Of a DNA stretch of 47,851 nucleotides, positions 40,499-47,851 are shown piece after piece (positions within the stretch are counted from its first letter, which is position 1; every line of letters begins with the position of its first letter). This DNA comes from an uncultured Mobiluncus sp. Lineage in GTDB: Bacteria; Actinomycetota; Actinomycetes; Actinomycetales; Actinomycetaceae. Where the stretch lies: NCBI RefSeq assembly GCF_947254095.1, contig NZ_CAMYBV010000015.1:1-47851 (forward strand). The letters are read 5' to 3'. The position numbers and the translations under genes are program-made. Below the pieces are notes generated by a model, which saw only the letters and a list, made by a program, of their open reading frames with translations, ran no database searches and had not been told where the DNA came from.

Positions 40499-41698
40499 GT
40501 GAGGATTCCGCAGCTGGTCAAACTGCGGTATTCCGAGGGGATTACGGAGTGGCGTGACCCTTTTGTACCGCCCGGTCGTTATTTTGGGTTTGTGGGTATC
40601 TCTGCATGGATTCTTTTAGGCCTGACACTGGTGGTCATCGGGGTGCTTTTACCCCAGGTGGCCAAATCGCGGCGTCTAATGGGCCAAGCCCGAAACGATG
40701 ACCGGTTCTCGGACGGAGTGCGCCTTTTGGAACTAGACCAACAGGTGCAGCAACCCCATTCCGTAGAGGTCGCTCTGCATAAAAATCAAGGTCAACTTGG
40801 ACGAACAGCGACTCGTCCCATTAAGATGGCTCAGGATTTGAGAACCTACACAGAGACGAAGGCCAACCGCGCGGCGGCAGCTTCCAACCGGGTCACTTCG
40901 GCTCGTCGTCGCGTTGGCCTGTTGGGTGGCATGGTGTTTGCTTTGGTGGTGGTCAGCGTCTTTGCAGCCACCGGTTTCCTAGCCTGGTGGGTTCTGGCTG
41001 CCCCCGTAATGGGTATCGTGGCAACTATCTGGTGGGGGGCGGTAGCGGCGAAGCGCGGTCGCGAGCAAGACCGTCAATTCCAGCAGTCCATTCGGATTCT
41101 CGAAAAGCGTTTGGCGCAAAGTCCCGCAGGGAGAGCGGCGTTGCAGTCGGTAGGGATGCGCGGAGCTAAGCAGTGGGCTAGGGTTGCCGCGGCATCGCTA
41201 GCAGGAGGAAAACCGGTGCCCGGTACTCTGGCTCAAGCGGTGCAGATAGCTAATGAAGCCGCGCCCGCTACTGCGGTAAGTCTGGCTGAGAACGCAGAGT
41301 ACCTGACTGATTCGGAACGTCCGGTACAAAATGATAATGAGGCTGAAGCTCAAACAAAGCCGGTAACAGCAGACTCGAGCCCTGATAAAAAGGCAAAATC
41401 TGGAACAGAGCCCGGCATTGAAAACGTTGAGAATCCTGTTGAAACTGTGCAGGAAACTACCGCAAAGTGGAATCCTGCTGATCTACCGACCCCGTCCTAC
41501 ACGCTTAAGACGGGTGCCATACGCCAGGTAGTTGTGGAACAAGATTTTCGTGTCGATTGGCAATACGCCCCGGTACCCATGCGTCCGCAGACAGCTCAGA
41601 TTCTGCCTGCCGGTGAGGCCTTGGCCGCAAAAGACGTGAGTGCGGCTCCGGTGGACTTGGAAAGTATCCTGGAACGTCGCCGCGCCAGCGGAGACTAA
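40499..41698 (+). CDS. Three-helix membrane protein, Glp-receptor (GLPR) candidate
   Basis: A 399-residue protein with membrane helices at about 30-52, 139-161 and 163-183, a basic cytoplasmic loop between the first two, and a long polar C-terminal tail (190-399). The tail is rich in Glu, Ala and Pro and ends with ESILERRRASGD. The position after galU-moeA-rimJ matches mycobacterial Rv0996 and the corynebacterial Glp receptor, which recruits a MoeA-like protein to the division site. There is no sequence motif that proves the match. The GTG 40499 start is plausible but lacks a good Shine-Dalgarno. Confidence 0.72.
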   Translation: MRIPQLVKLRYSEGITEWRDPFVPPGRYFGFVGISAWILLGLTLVVIGVLLPQVAKSRRLMGQARNDDRFSDGVRLLELDQQVQQPHSVEVALHKNQGQLGRTATRPIKMAQDLRTYTETKANRAAAASNRVTSARRRVGLLGGMVFALVVVSVFAATGFLAWWVLAAPVMGIVATIWWGAVAAKRGREQDRQFQQSIRILEKRLAQSPAGRAALQSVGMRGAKQWARVAAASLAGGKPVPGTLAQAVQIANEAAPATAVSLAENAEYLTDSERPVQNDNEAEAQTKPVTADSSPDKKAKSGTEPGIENVENPVETVQETTAKWNPADLPTPSYTLKTGAIRQVVVEQDFRVDWQYAPVPMRPQTAQILPAGEALAAKDVSAAPVDLESILERRRASGD

Positions 41699-41758
41699 AG
41701 CGTATTTTCTTTCAATCTCCTGCGCATTTTTGCCGTACTTTCTGAAGGGTCGGAAAAA

Positions 41759-41788
41759 TTGGAAGTTAGCTCCTGCAACCGCTAGAAT
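41759..41788 (+). promoter_or_regulatory. tRNA-Ala promoter
   Basis: TTGGAA (41759-41764), 18 bases, TAGAAT (41783-41788), then 11 bases to the mature tRNA. Confidence 0.6.
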
Positions 41789-41799
41789 CTATACGAACC

Positions 41800-41872
41800 G
41801 GGGCATTGGCGCAGTTGGTAGCGCGCAACGTTCGCAATGTTGAGGTCAGGGGTTCGAATCCCCTATGCTCCA
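41800..41872 (+). tRNA. tRNA-Ala(CGC)
   Basis: Acceptor GGGGCAT with ATGCTCC, D-arm GCGCAGTTGGTAGCGC, anticodon stem CAACG/TGTTG around loop TTCGCAA (anticodon CGC), T-arm AGGGG-TTCGAAT-CCCCT, discriminator A. No encoded CCA. The anticodon reads GCG codons. Confidence 0.95.
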
Positions 41873-41926
41873 CCGGACAGACATAATCGCAGGTCAGAGC
41901 GTTTTGGGGGTCGGGAAATCGAGTAA

Positions 41927-41950
41927 AAACCACCCATTAAACCACCCACT
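41927..41950. repeat. Two 12-bp tandem repeats downstream of tRNA-Ala
   Basis: AAACCACCCATT is followed directly by AAACCACCCACT. They lie in the 224-base gap between the tRNA and the GtrA gene, which otherwise shows no gene or integrase remnant. Confidence 0.45.
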
Positions 41951-42096
41951 TAACGTTTTTAATTACCCGCGAAAGCCGTTCTATCCGTGGATTTACCTGA
42001 AAGGACTCGACACCCCTACCTTTACGATTGGAAGTTCGAGCTTGGGCGAAACCGGTTCCGATTCTAGTGTCGTAAATCACAGTCGAACATAAGGAA

Positions 42097-42534
42097 ATGG
42101 CCACAGCACCTCAATCGTCTCATCGCTGGAAGAAACTGCGGCATCTGTGCAACCAGATTATCGGTTTCGGGATTGTGGGATTACTGGCTTTCTTTATCGA
42201 CTACACGCTTTTCGCCTTCCTTTACAAATTCATAGGAATTCATTACCTCATTGCGGCGGTGATTTCCTTCTGCGTTTCCCTAGCCTTCAACTACGCGGCA
42301 TCGATGCGCTATGTTTTCAGGCACAAGAGCGACATGACTCGCCGACGTGAAATCATCCTGTTCTTCGTCGGTGCCGTCATTGGCTTAGGTATCAACGAAA
42401 TCATGCTCTACGTCGGCGATGTCGTGTTCCGCATCGACCCTCTCATCACAAAAATCCTCGCCACCGTGGTTGTCGCGGTGTGGAACTTTGTGACGCGGAA
42501 AATTTTTTTGGATTCGCGTGAATCAGAAAGTTGA
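42097..42534 (+). CDS. GtrA-family membrane protein
   Basis: A 145-residue protein with four membrane helices (about 20-40, 48-68, 85-105, 115-133). It contains GFGIVGLLAFFIDYTLF, SFCVSLAFNYAASMRYVF (GtrA signature NYxxxRxxVF) and KILATVVVAVWNFVTRKIFLD. The family is thought to flip or handle lipid-linked sugars for cell-wall or O-antigen glycosylation. AAGGAA precedes the ATG. Its end overlaps the tail of the convergent alcohol dehydrogenase by 12 bases. The sugar is unknown. Confidence 0.92.
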   Translation: MATAPQSSHRWKKLRHLCNQIIGFGIVGLLAFFIDYTLFAFLYKFIGIHYLIAAVISFCVSLAFNYAASMRYVFRHKSDMTRRREIILFFVGAVIGLGINEIMLYVGDVVFRIDPLITKILATVVVAVWNFVTRKIFLDSRESES

Positions 42535-43569
42535 CGTGTCAATCACGTAGCGGTAGCGCACCTTGGAATTCACCACGTTTTCCCAGGCTTCGTTGATTTT
42601 ATCCCCACTGATGATTTCAATCTGGGGTGCGATGTCATGCTCGGCACAAAAGTCCAGGACTTCTTGAGTCTTGGCAATGCCTCCGATGCTGGAACCAGCG
42701 ATAATCTTTTGATCATTGACGACATTACGCATCAAAAATTCTTGCCTGTGTTCGGGCAGTCCTACTACAGCCACCACGCCTTCAGGCTTCACGCAAGCAA
42801 CCAGGTCGTCAAGTTCTACCCCATCGCTAAGCGTAGAAACCAGCAGGTCAAACCGTCCTGCCATCGACTCCCAGGTGCCCGGCTCAGAAGTGGGGTGAAG
42901 TTCTACGGCTCCAAACCGGCGAGCGTCAGCCTCTTTGGAGCGCGTGCGCGAGATGACGTGAGTCTCGGCACCCAGAGCGGCGGAAATCTGGACTCCCATA
43001 TGACCCAGACCGCCCATCCCCACGATAGCAACCTTCTTGCCGGGTCCGGCGCCCCAGCGAGTCAAAGGAGAGTACAAGGTGATACCAGCGCACAAAATCG
43101 GAGCGGCTTTATCCAGCGGAATGGAATCCGGGATGCGGCAGAGATAGTCTTGTTCAACGGTAATTCCCTGCGAGTAGCCCCCCGCTGTGGGCAGTCCATC
43201 GCGTCCCACACAGTTGTAAGTCCAGATGGTGCCGCCGTCGTTGCGGCAGAACTGTTCGCTACCGGCTTCGCAAGCCTCGCAGTGACCGCAGGAATCCACG
43301 AAGCAGCCCACGCCGACGCGATCGCCGACCTTAAATTTTGTAACGTTCGTTCCAATCTTGGTAACAACACCCGCAATCTCATGGCCTGGCGTCAGTGGGT
43401 AGATAACTGACCCCCATTCGCCACGGCCGGTGTGGATATCAGAGTGACATACCCCGGCATATTTCACCTCAAAATACACTTCAGTAGGGCCGGGCTCACG
43501 GCGTTCCAGGGTTACTGGGTGAAAGGGCTGATCGGGTCCGTCCATCGCATAAGCTTTTACTTGCGTCAT
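42523..43569 (-). CDS. Zinc-dependent NAD(P) alcohol dehydrogenase (cinnamyl-alcohol/YahK type)
   Basis: A 348-residue medium-chain dehydrogenase/reductase. It has GVCHSDIHTGRGEWG (catalytic zinc Cys), PGHEIAGVV, CGHCEACEAGSEQFC (four structural zinc cysteines) and the Rossmann motif GMGGLGHMGVQ. The motif order fits the NADP-preferring aldehyde/alcohol reductases such as YahK and Ahr, so aldehyde reduction to alcohol is the likely direction. ATG 43569 has AGGAGGAAAG immediately upstream; the frame is open 18 codons further. A promoter is seen about 130 bases upstream, giving a long leader. Confidence 0.93.
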   Translation of the reverse strand: MTQVKAYAMDGPDQPFHPVTLERREPGPTEVYFEVKYAGVCHSDIHTGRGEWGSVIYPLTPGHEIAGVVTKIGTNVTKFKVGDRVGVGCFVDSCGHCEACEAGSEQFCRNDGGTIWTYNCVGRDGLPTAGGYSQGITVEQDYLCRIPDSIPLDKAAPILCAGITLYSPLTRWGAGPGKKVAIVGMGGLGHMGVQISAALGAETHVISRTRSKEADARRFGAVELHPTSEPGTWESMAGRFDLLVSTLSDGVELDDLVACVKPEGVVAVVGLPEHRQEFLMRNVVNDQKIIAGSSIGGIAKTQEVLDFCAEHDIAPQIEIISGDKINEAWENVVNSKVRYRYVIDTSTF

Positions 43570-43693
43570 TGCTTTCCTCCTCAGGTTTTGGCTAAGCCGT
43601 GGTGTCGCATAATCGTGAAGCATCGACTCGCCGTGTCGTCATCTCAGCTTAGTTCAATTACGTATGGACCGCTTTGGGTTCTTCTCCTGAAAG

Positions 43694-43722
43694 TCCATAT
43701 GCATCGACAAATTAGAATACAA
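43694..43722 (-). promoter_or_regulatory. Candidate promoter of the alcohol dehydrogenase
   Basis: On the minus strand TTGTAT (43717-43722), 17 bases, TATGGA (43694-43699). It lies in AT-rich sequence about 125 bases before the start codon. Confidence 0.35.
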
Positions 43723-43752
43723 AATATAGGTATAAATTATTTCGATTGAATA

Positions 43753-44379
43753 CTAAAGGGTTTTTGCTACATCCTGAACGACTGAAATAACACCGGTAAT
43801 CATCAGCTCCACCGCGATGGCGGCGAGCAGCATACCCGCCAATCGCGTCATCACAGCGACGCCAGAATCGCCTAGGAATCGGATGATAGGTGTAGCAAAA
43901 TGCATAGCGAGCCACGAGGTGAACATCACTGCGAGGGTTCCACCGGTCACCGCGATAACGGACAGGGGATGCTGTCCGGCGTGTCCCATGGCCACCATCA
44001 GAGCTACTATTGCTCCCGGTCCTGCCAACAGGGGAGTGCCCAAAGGAACGGCGGCGATATTCAATGAGCCCCCCTCTTCGCCGACAGTTCCCTCCGCACC
44101 GGTCAACAGTTGCAGAGCCACAATCAACAGCAGCAGTCCGCCGGAAATCTGTAAAGCTGCGGGACTGATTCCCAACAGGCCGAACAGTTGAAAGCCAAAG
44201 AACCCGAATACGAACAGGATGATAATCGCCAACAGGTTAGCCTGCCAAGCGACGGTTTGACGCTGTTTCTTGGGGAGATCTTTGGTTAGAGACATGAACA
44301 CGGGGAGGTTCCCAAAGGGGTCGATGATTACAAACAATGTGGTGAATGTAGAGATAAACAACCCAAGTTCAGTTTTCAT
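43753..44379 (-). CDS. MarC-family (UPF0056) integral membrane protein
   Basis: A 208-residue protein with six hydrophobic segments. It has FVIIDPFGNLPVFMSLT near the N-terminus, ISGGLLLLIVALQLL, and AAVPLGTPLLAGPGAIVALM, the family's conserved P-G-A repeats. The family resembles LysE-type and NAAT transporters, but a substrate has not been established. ATG 44379 gives the canonical N-terminus. It ends 20 bases upstream of no other gene on this strand, and follows uppP after 20 bases, so the two probably share a transcript. Confidence 0.9.
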   Translation of the reverse strand: MKTELGLFISTFTTLFVIIDPFGNLPVFMSLTKDLPKKQRQTVAWQANLLAIIILFVFGFFGFQLFGLLGISPAALQISGGLLLLIVALQLLTGAEGTVGEEGGSLNIAAVPLGTPLLAGPGAIVALMVAMGHAGQHPLSVIAVTGGTLAVMFTSWLAMHFATPIIRFLGDSGVAVMTRLAGMLLAAIAVELMITGVISVVQDVAKTL

Positions 44380-44399
44380 GGACTCCACGATACCCGAAA

Positions 44400-45275
44400 T
44401 CAGTTTGCCGGGATAATGCCGGAAATCAGCAGCACCGCGATGAGCCCGCCAATGCACAGACGATAGATGATGAAGGAGTTAAAACTGTGCTTCGAGACAA
44501 ACTTCAGTAACCAGGCGATAGATACGTACCCAATCACAAACGACATGACCAGCCCCAAAATGGTGGGCACCCAACCTACAGTCGCGCCAATAGTGTCAAA
44601 GTTGCTCACTCCTTCCAGAGTTCCCGCGGCAACCAACGCCGGAATCCCCAGGAAGAAAGATAAACGAGTCGCCAAAACCCGGTCAAAGCCCAGGAACAGG
44701 CCCGCAGAAATCGTGGCTCCGGATCTCGAAACTCCGGGAATGAGCGAGACACATTGCATTAGGCCAATGAGGAGCGCCTGAATGACAGTGGTTTCATTGT
44801 CTGCTTTCGTCGCTTTCTGTGAACCGGGAGTCGGTGTTTTCGCCGCCAGCCGCGCCGCATAGTGGTCGGCAGCGAACAACACTGCTGACCACACCACCAA
44901 TCCGGCTGCTACGAACCACATGGAACGCAAGCCCGTCTCGATAAAGTCCTTAAACAGCAATCCCACCACGGCAATCGGCACCGACCCAATGATGATGGCC
45001 CATCCGAAGCGATAATCGGGATTGTGCCGGACGGACTTGTGAAACAGACCCGTCACCCAAGCCTTTATGATGCGCCAAATATCACTCCAAAAGTACAGTA
45101 CTGCCGCCGCGATGGCTCCGATTTGAATGACCGCTGTGAAAGCGACCATTCCCACGTCATCAATCTGTTTACCCATCAGGTATTCAGTAATTGTGAGGTG
45201 TCCCGTTGAAGAGACCGGCAAGTATTCTGTAATGCCCTCGACGATACCGAGGATTAGCGCTTCCCACCATGACAT
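44400..45275 (-). CDS. uppP: Undecaprenyl-diphosphatase
   Basis: Removes a phosphate from undecaprenyl diphosphate on the outer face of the membrane, recycling the carrier for peptidoglycan and other polymers. The 291-residue protein has the family motifs ILGIVEGITEYLPVSSTGHL near the N-terminus and LIPGVSRSGATISAGLFLG in the second half, with about eight membrane helices. It carries a hydrophilic insert of about 20 residues (AAKTPTPGSQKATKADNETT) between helices. ATG 45275 is set by TAGGAT seven bases upstream and the absence of a ribosome site. The gene is divergent from the ABC exporter. Confidence 0.95.
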   Translation of the reverse strand: MSWWEALILGIVEGITEYLPVSSTGHLTITEYLMGKQIDDVGMVAFTAVIQIGAIAAAVLYFWSDIWRIIKAWVTGLFHKSVRHNPDYRFGWAIIIGSVPIAVVGLLFKDFIETGLRSMWFVAAGLVVWSAVLFAADHYAARLAAKTPTPGSQKATKADNETTVIQALLIGLMQCVSLIPGVSRSGATISAGLFLGFDRVLATRLSFFLGIPALVAAGTLEGVSNFDTIGATVGWVPTILGLVMSFVIGYVSIAWLLKFVSKHSFNSFIIYRLCIGGLIAVLLISGIIPAN

Positions 45276-45282
45276 GGGTTTT

Positions 45283-45288
45283 ATCCTA
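45283..45288 (-). promoter_or_regulatory. -10 element for leaderless uppP
   Basis: TAGGAT on the minus strand, seven bases, ATG 45275. Confidence 0.45.
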
Positions 45289-45382
45289 TACGTCGTATCG
45301 TGAAACCTTGACAAACGGAACCGGAAGCCCGGGGATTGTTGTATCCTGATTTTGGGTTGGCAATCTGGTGTGAGGGGAAATT

Positions 45383-46369
45383 TTGGAACAAAACAGTAGA
45401 GCTTTGCGCATTGAGGGCTTGTACAAATCTTTTGGAACGCGGGACGTTTTACGAGGTGTTTCCATGAACGTGGAGCCTGGCCAGGTCATGGGTTTTGTGG
45501 GGGCGAACGGAGCCGGGAAAACCACAACCATGCGTATTGTGATGGGCATCACTGACGCGAATCGGGGACGGGTAACTTTCGGGGAGGAACCTATTGACGC
45601 CACGGTCCGGGCCTCCATTGGATACATGCCGGAGGAGCGCGGCCTGTATCCAAAGATGAAAGTTGGCGAGCAGCTGGAATATTTCGCCAGATTGCACGGT
45701 CAGAATCGAAGCAACGCACGCGAATCAACCCAGCGCTGGGTACAACGTTTGGGAGTGTCCGAGCGGCTGAAAGATAATGTGGAAAAACTTTCCCTCGGCA
45801 ACCAGCAGCGCGTGCAGCTGGCGGCGGCGCTGGTTCACAATCCGGTGATGCTGATTCTCGACGAACCATTTTCCGGATTGGATCCGCTGGCAGTTGATGT
45901 CATGAGTGGGGTGTTGCGGGAGTACGCGGCACAAGGGGTGCCGGTCATTTTCTCGTCGCATCAGCTGTCCCTGGTGGAGTCGCTGTGTACGCACGTATCG
46001 ATTCTTTCGGGCGGGTCCATAGTTGCCTCGGGTGAGGTTGAAAAGCTGCGGCGGGAGGCCGGAACTCCAGTGGTCAGGCTGTGCGGCGACGAAGCCGCCC
46101 TAGCGGCGGGGGTGGAAGCCACTCGCAGATTAAACCAGTCGGTACAGTTTATTCCTGGCGGTTTGCTGGTGCCGGTTCTTTCAGACAGCCCTACGGCTCA
46201 CGCCATACTGCAAGCAGCGGTAGAAGCAGGGGCTGTTACCGAATTCGTCCCCGTGATTCCTTCTCTGGCGGAAATCTTCCGTAACGCCGTGGAGGAAAAT
46301 GAACCAAAATCCGAGGTAACCGCGACGGTCGTCGCCGAGACTGAGGGCGTGAAAGAGGGGCAGGAATGA
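45383..46369 (+). CDS. ABC transporter ATP-binding protein, NatA-like
   Basis: A 328-residue ABC-2-type ATPase. It shows GANGAGKTTT (Walker A, 40-49), a Q-loop region GYMPEERGLYPKMKVGEQL, LSLGNQQRVQLAAALVHNP (signature) and VMLILDEPFSGLDP (Walker B), then FSSHQLSLVESL. The C-terminal 100 residues form the accessory domain usual in Na+/drug exporters of this type. TTG 45383 follows GAGGGG. The permease begins inside its stop codon (ATGA), so they are a coupled pair forming a 2+2 exporter. Substrate unknown; NatAB-like Na+ or antibiotic efflux is plausible. Confidence 0.92.
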   Translation: MEQNSRALRIEGLYKSFGTRDVLRGVSMNVEPGQVMGFVGANGAGKTTTMRIVMGITDANRGRVTFGEEPIDATVRASIGYMPEERGLYPKMKVGEQLEYFARLHGQNRSNARESTQRWVQRLGVSERLKDNVEKLSLGNQQRVQLAAALVHNPVMLILDEPFSGLDPLAVDVMSGVLREYAAQGVPVIFSSHQLSLVESLCTHVSILSGGSIVASGEVEKLRREAGTPVVRLCGDEAALAAGVEATRRLNQSVQFIPGGLLVPVLSDSPTAHAILQAAVEAGAVTEFVPVIPSLAEIFRNAVEENEPKSEVTATVVAETEGVKEGQE

Positions 46370-47589
46370 AACAAATCATGATTATCGCCGGGCGTGAGTT
46401 CTCGGTGCGAATGAAATCCAAATCTGCCATTATCTCTACCATCGTGGGGGTGCTGGTGATGTTAATTGCAGGGGGATTGGCAAATTTCTTTCACCTCTCC
46501 GAGGTAGACACCGAAAAAATCGGCGTGACCACCCAAACTCAAAGTTACGCACCGGCCTTTGAACCCGAGACGAATCCCTTTCTGAATACGGCTTCCCCGA
46601 TGGGGCCGATGTATAAGGTCAAGGGATACGCCGACGATCAGGAATTGGAACAGGCGGTACAAAACAAGGAGATTAGCCTGGGGATTGGCGGCACTGCGAA
46701 CAAACCGGTGGTGTTCAGCGATGGGCCGGCTTCTCCTACGGCGATGTTGATGATTAACTCCACCGCGCAAAGCGTCATGTTGAGCTCGTATATCGGGAAT
46801 CTGGGCGGTAGTTTCCAGGAAATCGGTCAGAAAATGCAGCAGGTGCAGGTCGAGGTGAGAGACATCTCAGAGTCCGAGGCTCGCGGGGATGACTTTAACT
46901 TCGCTGCTTACCTGGTGGTCATGGTGCTGATTACTCTGCTTTTCGGCACGGTCATGGCATCGGGACAACTGGTGGCTAACGGGGTAGTCGAAGAAAAGTC
47001 CTCACGAATAGTGGAAATTTTGGTTTCTACGGTGACTCCTAAGCAGCTCCTCATCGGCAAGATTCTGGGCATCACATTATTGGGAGCTCTGCAAATCGTA
47101 ATCATGGGCTCAGCCGGACTGGTGGCCTTGTTATTTTCGGGCCTGACCAGCGGAATCCGAATTGACCTGGCCAGTTTCTCCGGCTGGTACATAGTGTGGT
47201 TTATCTTGGGCTTAGCGACCTATATGGTGCTATTCGCCGGGGCGGGAGCGCTGGCATCGCGTCAAGAAGATGTTGGCCAGTCCACGCTTCCGCTCATTTT
47301 GCTGCAGTTGGGCGGGTTCTACGCCGCCATCTTCTCGGTACTCACTCCCGGAAGCGTGTTCATCAAAGTGGTCTCGCTAATTCCGTTCCTTAACTGCTAC
47401 GCGATGCCGGCACGTCAGCTTGCCTCCTCCACCGTGGAGTGGTGGGAGCCCTGGCTCTCTATGGTGATAAACCTGGCGATTTTGCCGGTTTTGTTATGGC
47501 TGGGAGCGCGGCTGTACCGCAGGGGAATCTTGGCCACCGGTGAACGCATAAAACTGAAGGATGCCTTGCGTCGGGAAGCGGTGTCGTAA
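46366..47589 (+). CDS. ABC-2-type permease, NatB-like
   Basis: A 407-residue permease with one N-terminal membrane helix (about 23-42), a large extracytoplasmic domain (about 45-180), and five or six C-terminal helices. The characteristic sequence VVEEKSSRIVEILVSTVTPKQLLIGKILG lies between the second and third helices and marks the YhaP/NatB family. The ATG overlaps the ATPase stop codon. No other export gene or antibiotic-resistance partner is beside it. A weak GC hairpin follows. Confidence 0.9.
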   Translation: MKQIMIIAGREFSVRMKSKSAIISTIVGVLVMLIAGGLANFFHLSEVDTEKIGVTTQTQSYAPAFEPETNPFLNTASPMGPMYKVKGYADDQELEQAVQNKEISLGIGGTANKPVVFSDGPASPTAMLMINSTAQSVMLSSYIGNLGGSFQEIGQKMQQVQVEVRDISESEARGDDFNFAAYLVVMVLITLLFGTVMASGQLVANGVVEEKSSRIVEILVSTVTPKQLLIGKILGITLLGALQIVIMGSAGLVALLFSGLTSGIRIDLASFSGWYIVWFILGLATYMVLFAGAGALASRQEDVGQSTLPLILLQLGGFYAAIFSVLTPGSVFIKVVSLIPFLNCYAMPARQLASSTVEWWEPWLSMVINLAILPVLLWLGARLYRRGILATGERIKLKDALRREAVS

Positions 47590-47600
47590 ACAGTTGAAAA

Positions 47601-47617
47601 CTGGGGGGAAACCCCGG
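47601..47617 (+). terminator. Weak hairpin after the ABC permease
   Basis: CTGGGG and CCCCGG (one U-G pair) around GGAAA. There is no U-run, so termination would be inefficient or factor-dependent. Confidence 0.3.
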
Positions 47618-47632
47618 ATGTATAACTTCGAT

Positions 47633-47661
47633 TTGACACTGCGTAGGAAACCTACTAAGTT
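47633..47661 (+). promoter_or_regulatory. Strong promoter before the gene-free end
   Basis: TTGACA (47633-47638), 17 bases, TAAGTT (47656-47661), immediately followed by ATATAT. The perfect -35 and ideal spacing make it one of the best promoters in the window. Confidence 0.6.
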
Positions 47662-47679
47662 ATATATCCGTTGCTCTTG

Positions 47680-47851
47680 CGACTGACTAAGTCGGTAGAG
47701 CGGCAAATCGGGCCTGATGGCAAAGCTACGGAATGAACCGCTGAGGGAGTTCTGTGCTCTAAAATCGGGTTCCCCGGTGCGAGGGAAACTTCGCGCGAGT
47801 GGGTTTGTTGGTTTTGATCTCGATAGCGTTTTGTTTTTTGTTTACGCGTTT
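47680..47851 (+). other. Structured leader or small RNA of unknown type
   Basis: Just downstream of the strong promoter, no credible reading frame is seen up to the window end. Hairpins include CGACT-gacta-AGTCG (47680-47694), an AGCGG...CCGCT closing stem enclosing two GGCAAA copies, CGGG-TTC-CCCG and a GNRA-capped GCGAGG-GAAA-CTTCGC. This looks like a riboswitch-type leader of a gene beyond the edge or a small RNA, but no known consensus fits. Confidence 0.4.

Noticed and set aside
41873..42096. Possible integrated element or att site downstream of tRNA-Ala
   Set aside because: No integrase, no repeat of the tRNA 3' end and no phage gene is visible; only a two-copy 12-bp repeat is present.
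47680..47740. tRNA-like D-arm (AAGTCGGTAGAGCGG) or c-di-GMP riboswitch-like GGCAAA/GCAAAGCTACGG in the last 170 bases
   Set aside because: No acceptor or T-arm partner could be built for a tRNA, and the paired-stem order of the c-di-GMP aptamer cannot be formed.
1..47851. CRISPR array, transposase, rRNA operon or phage genes
   Set aside because: None found on either strand; no regularly spaced repeats longer than 12 bases, and no transposase motifs.

Overview
The window reads as the chromosome of an anaerobic or microaerophilic member of the Actinomycetaceae. Mobiluncus or a close relative such as Varibaculum is my best guess. The basis is a moderate G+C content, typical actinobacterial gene families (DUF2520, DUF3027, DtxR with full IdeR-type metal sites, MurT/GatD, CspB with a C-terminal extension), two conserved actinobacterial gene neighbourhoods (DUF2520-panC-panD-lysS and 5-FCL/galU-moeA-rimJ-TM protein), and oxygen-sensitive enzymology such as the giant acyl-CoA dehydratase activase. 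Genus is inferred, not shown. No phage, transposase or CRISPR was seen.

Layout. 1-900: two-component system on the minus strand (kinase cut by the window edge, OmpR-type regulator). 1135-8686, plus strand: DUF2520 dehydrogenase, two PH-domain membrane proteins, panC, panD, a CsoR-like protein on the opposite strand, lysS, glutamyl-Q tRNA(Asp) synthetase. 8736-14714, minus strand: a five-gene sulfur cluster made of two [SQR-DsrC fusion + DsrE2-like] pairs flanking a gpsA-type gene. 14870-17142: murT-gatD (lipid II amidation). 17135-19992: NYN nuclease and TPM-domain protein. 20109-25953: cold-shock protein, DUF3027, NCS2 purine permease, serC, DtxR-type metal regulator, secreted NlpC/P60 hydrolase. 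26073: tRNA-Arg. 26153-31593: a 1545-residue acyl-CoA dehydratase activase fusion divergent from a TetR regulator with a palindromic operator in its promoter. 31687-36176: large degenerate SF1-helicase-like protein and a small basic protein. 36188-41698: SAF-domain protein, 5-formyl-THF cyclo-ligase, galU, moeA/glp, rimJ-like acetyltransferase, and a three-TM protein in the position of the Glp receptor. 41800: tRNA-Ala. 42097-47589: GtrA, zinc alcohol dehydrogenase, MarC, UppP, and a NatAB-like ABC exporter. 47590-end: a promoter and a structured, gene-free stretch.

The most unusual system is the sulfur cluster. Each flavoprotein carries the two cysteines of a sulfide:quinone oxidoreductase and, in the same chain, a complete TusE/DsrC domain ending in the penultimate-cysteine arm. 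Each is followed by a two-cysteine DsrE2-like protein. This suggests sulfide oxidation feeding directly into a protein-bound persulfide relay, duplicated and diverged, with palindromes inside the candidate promoter of the first gene.

A second recurrent feature is promoter architecture. At least nine genes have a TAnnnT-like -10 hexamer ending 6 or 7 bases before the start codon and no Shine-Dalgarno, so leaderless transcripts appear common and fix several start codons.
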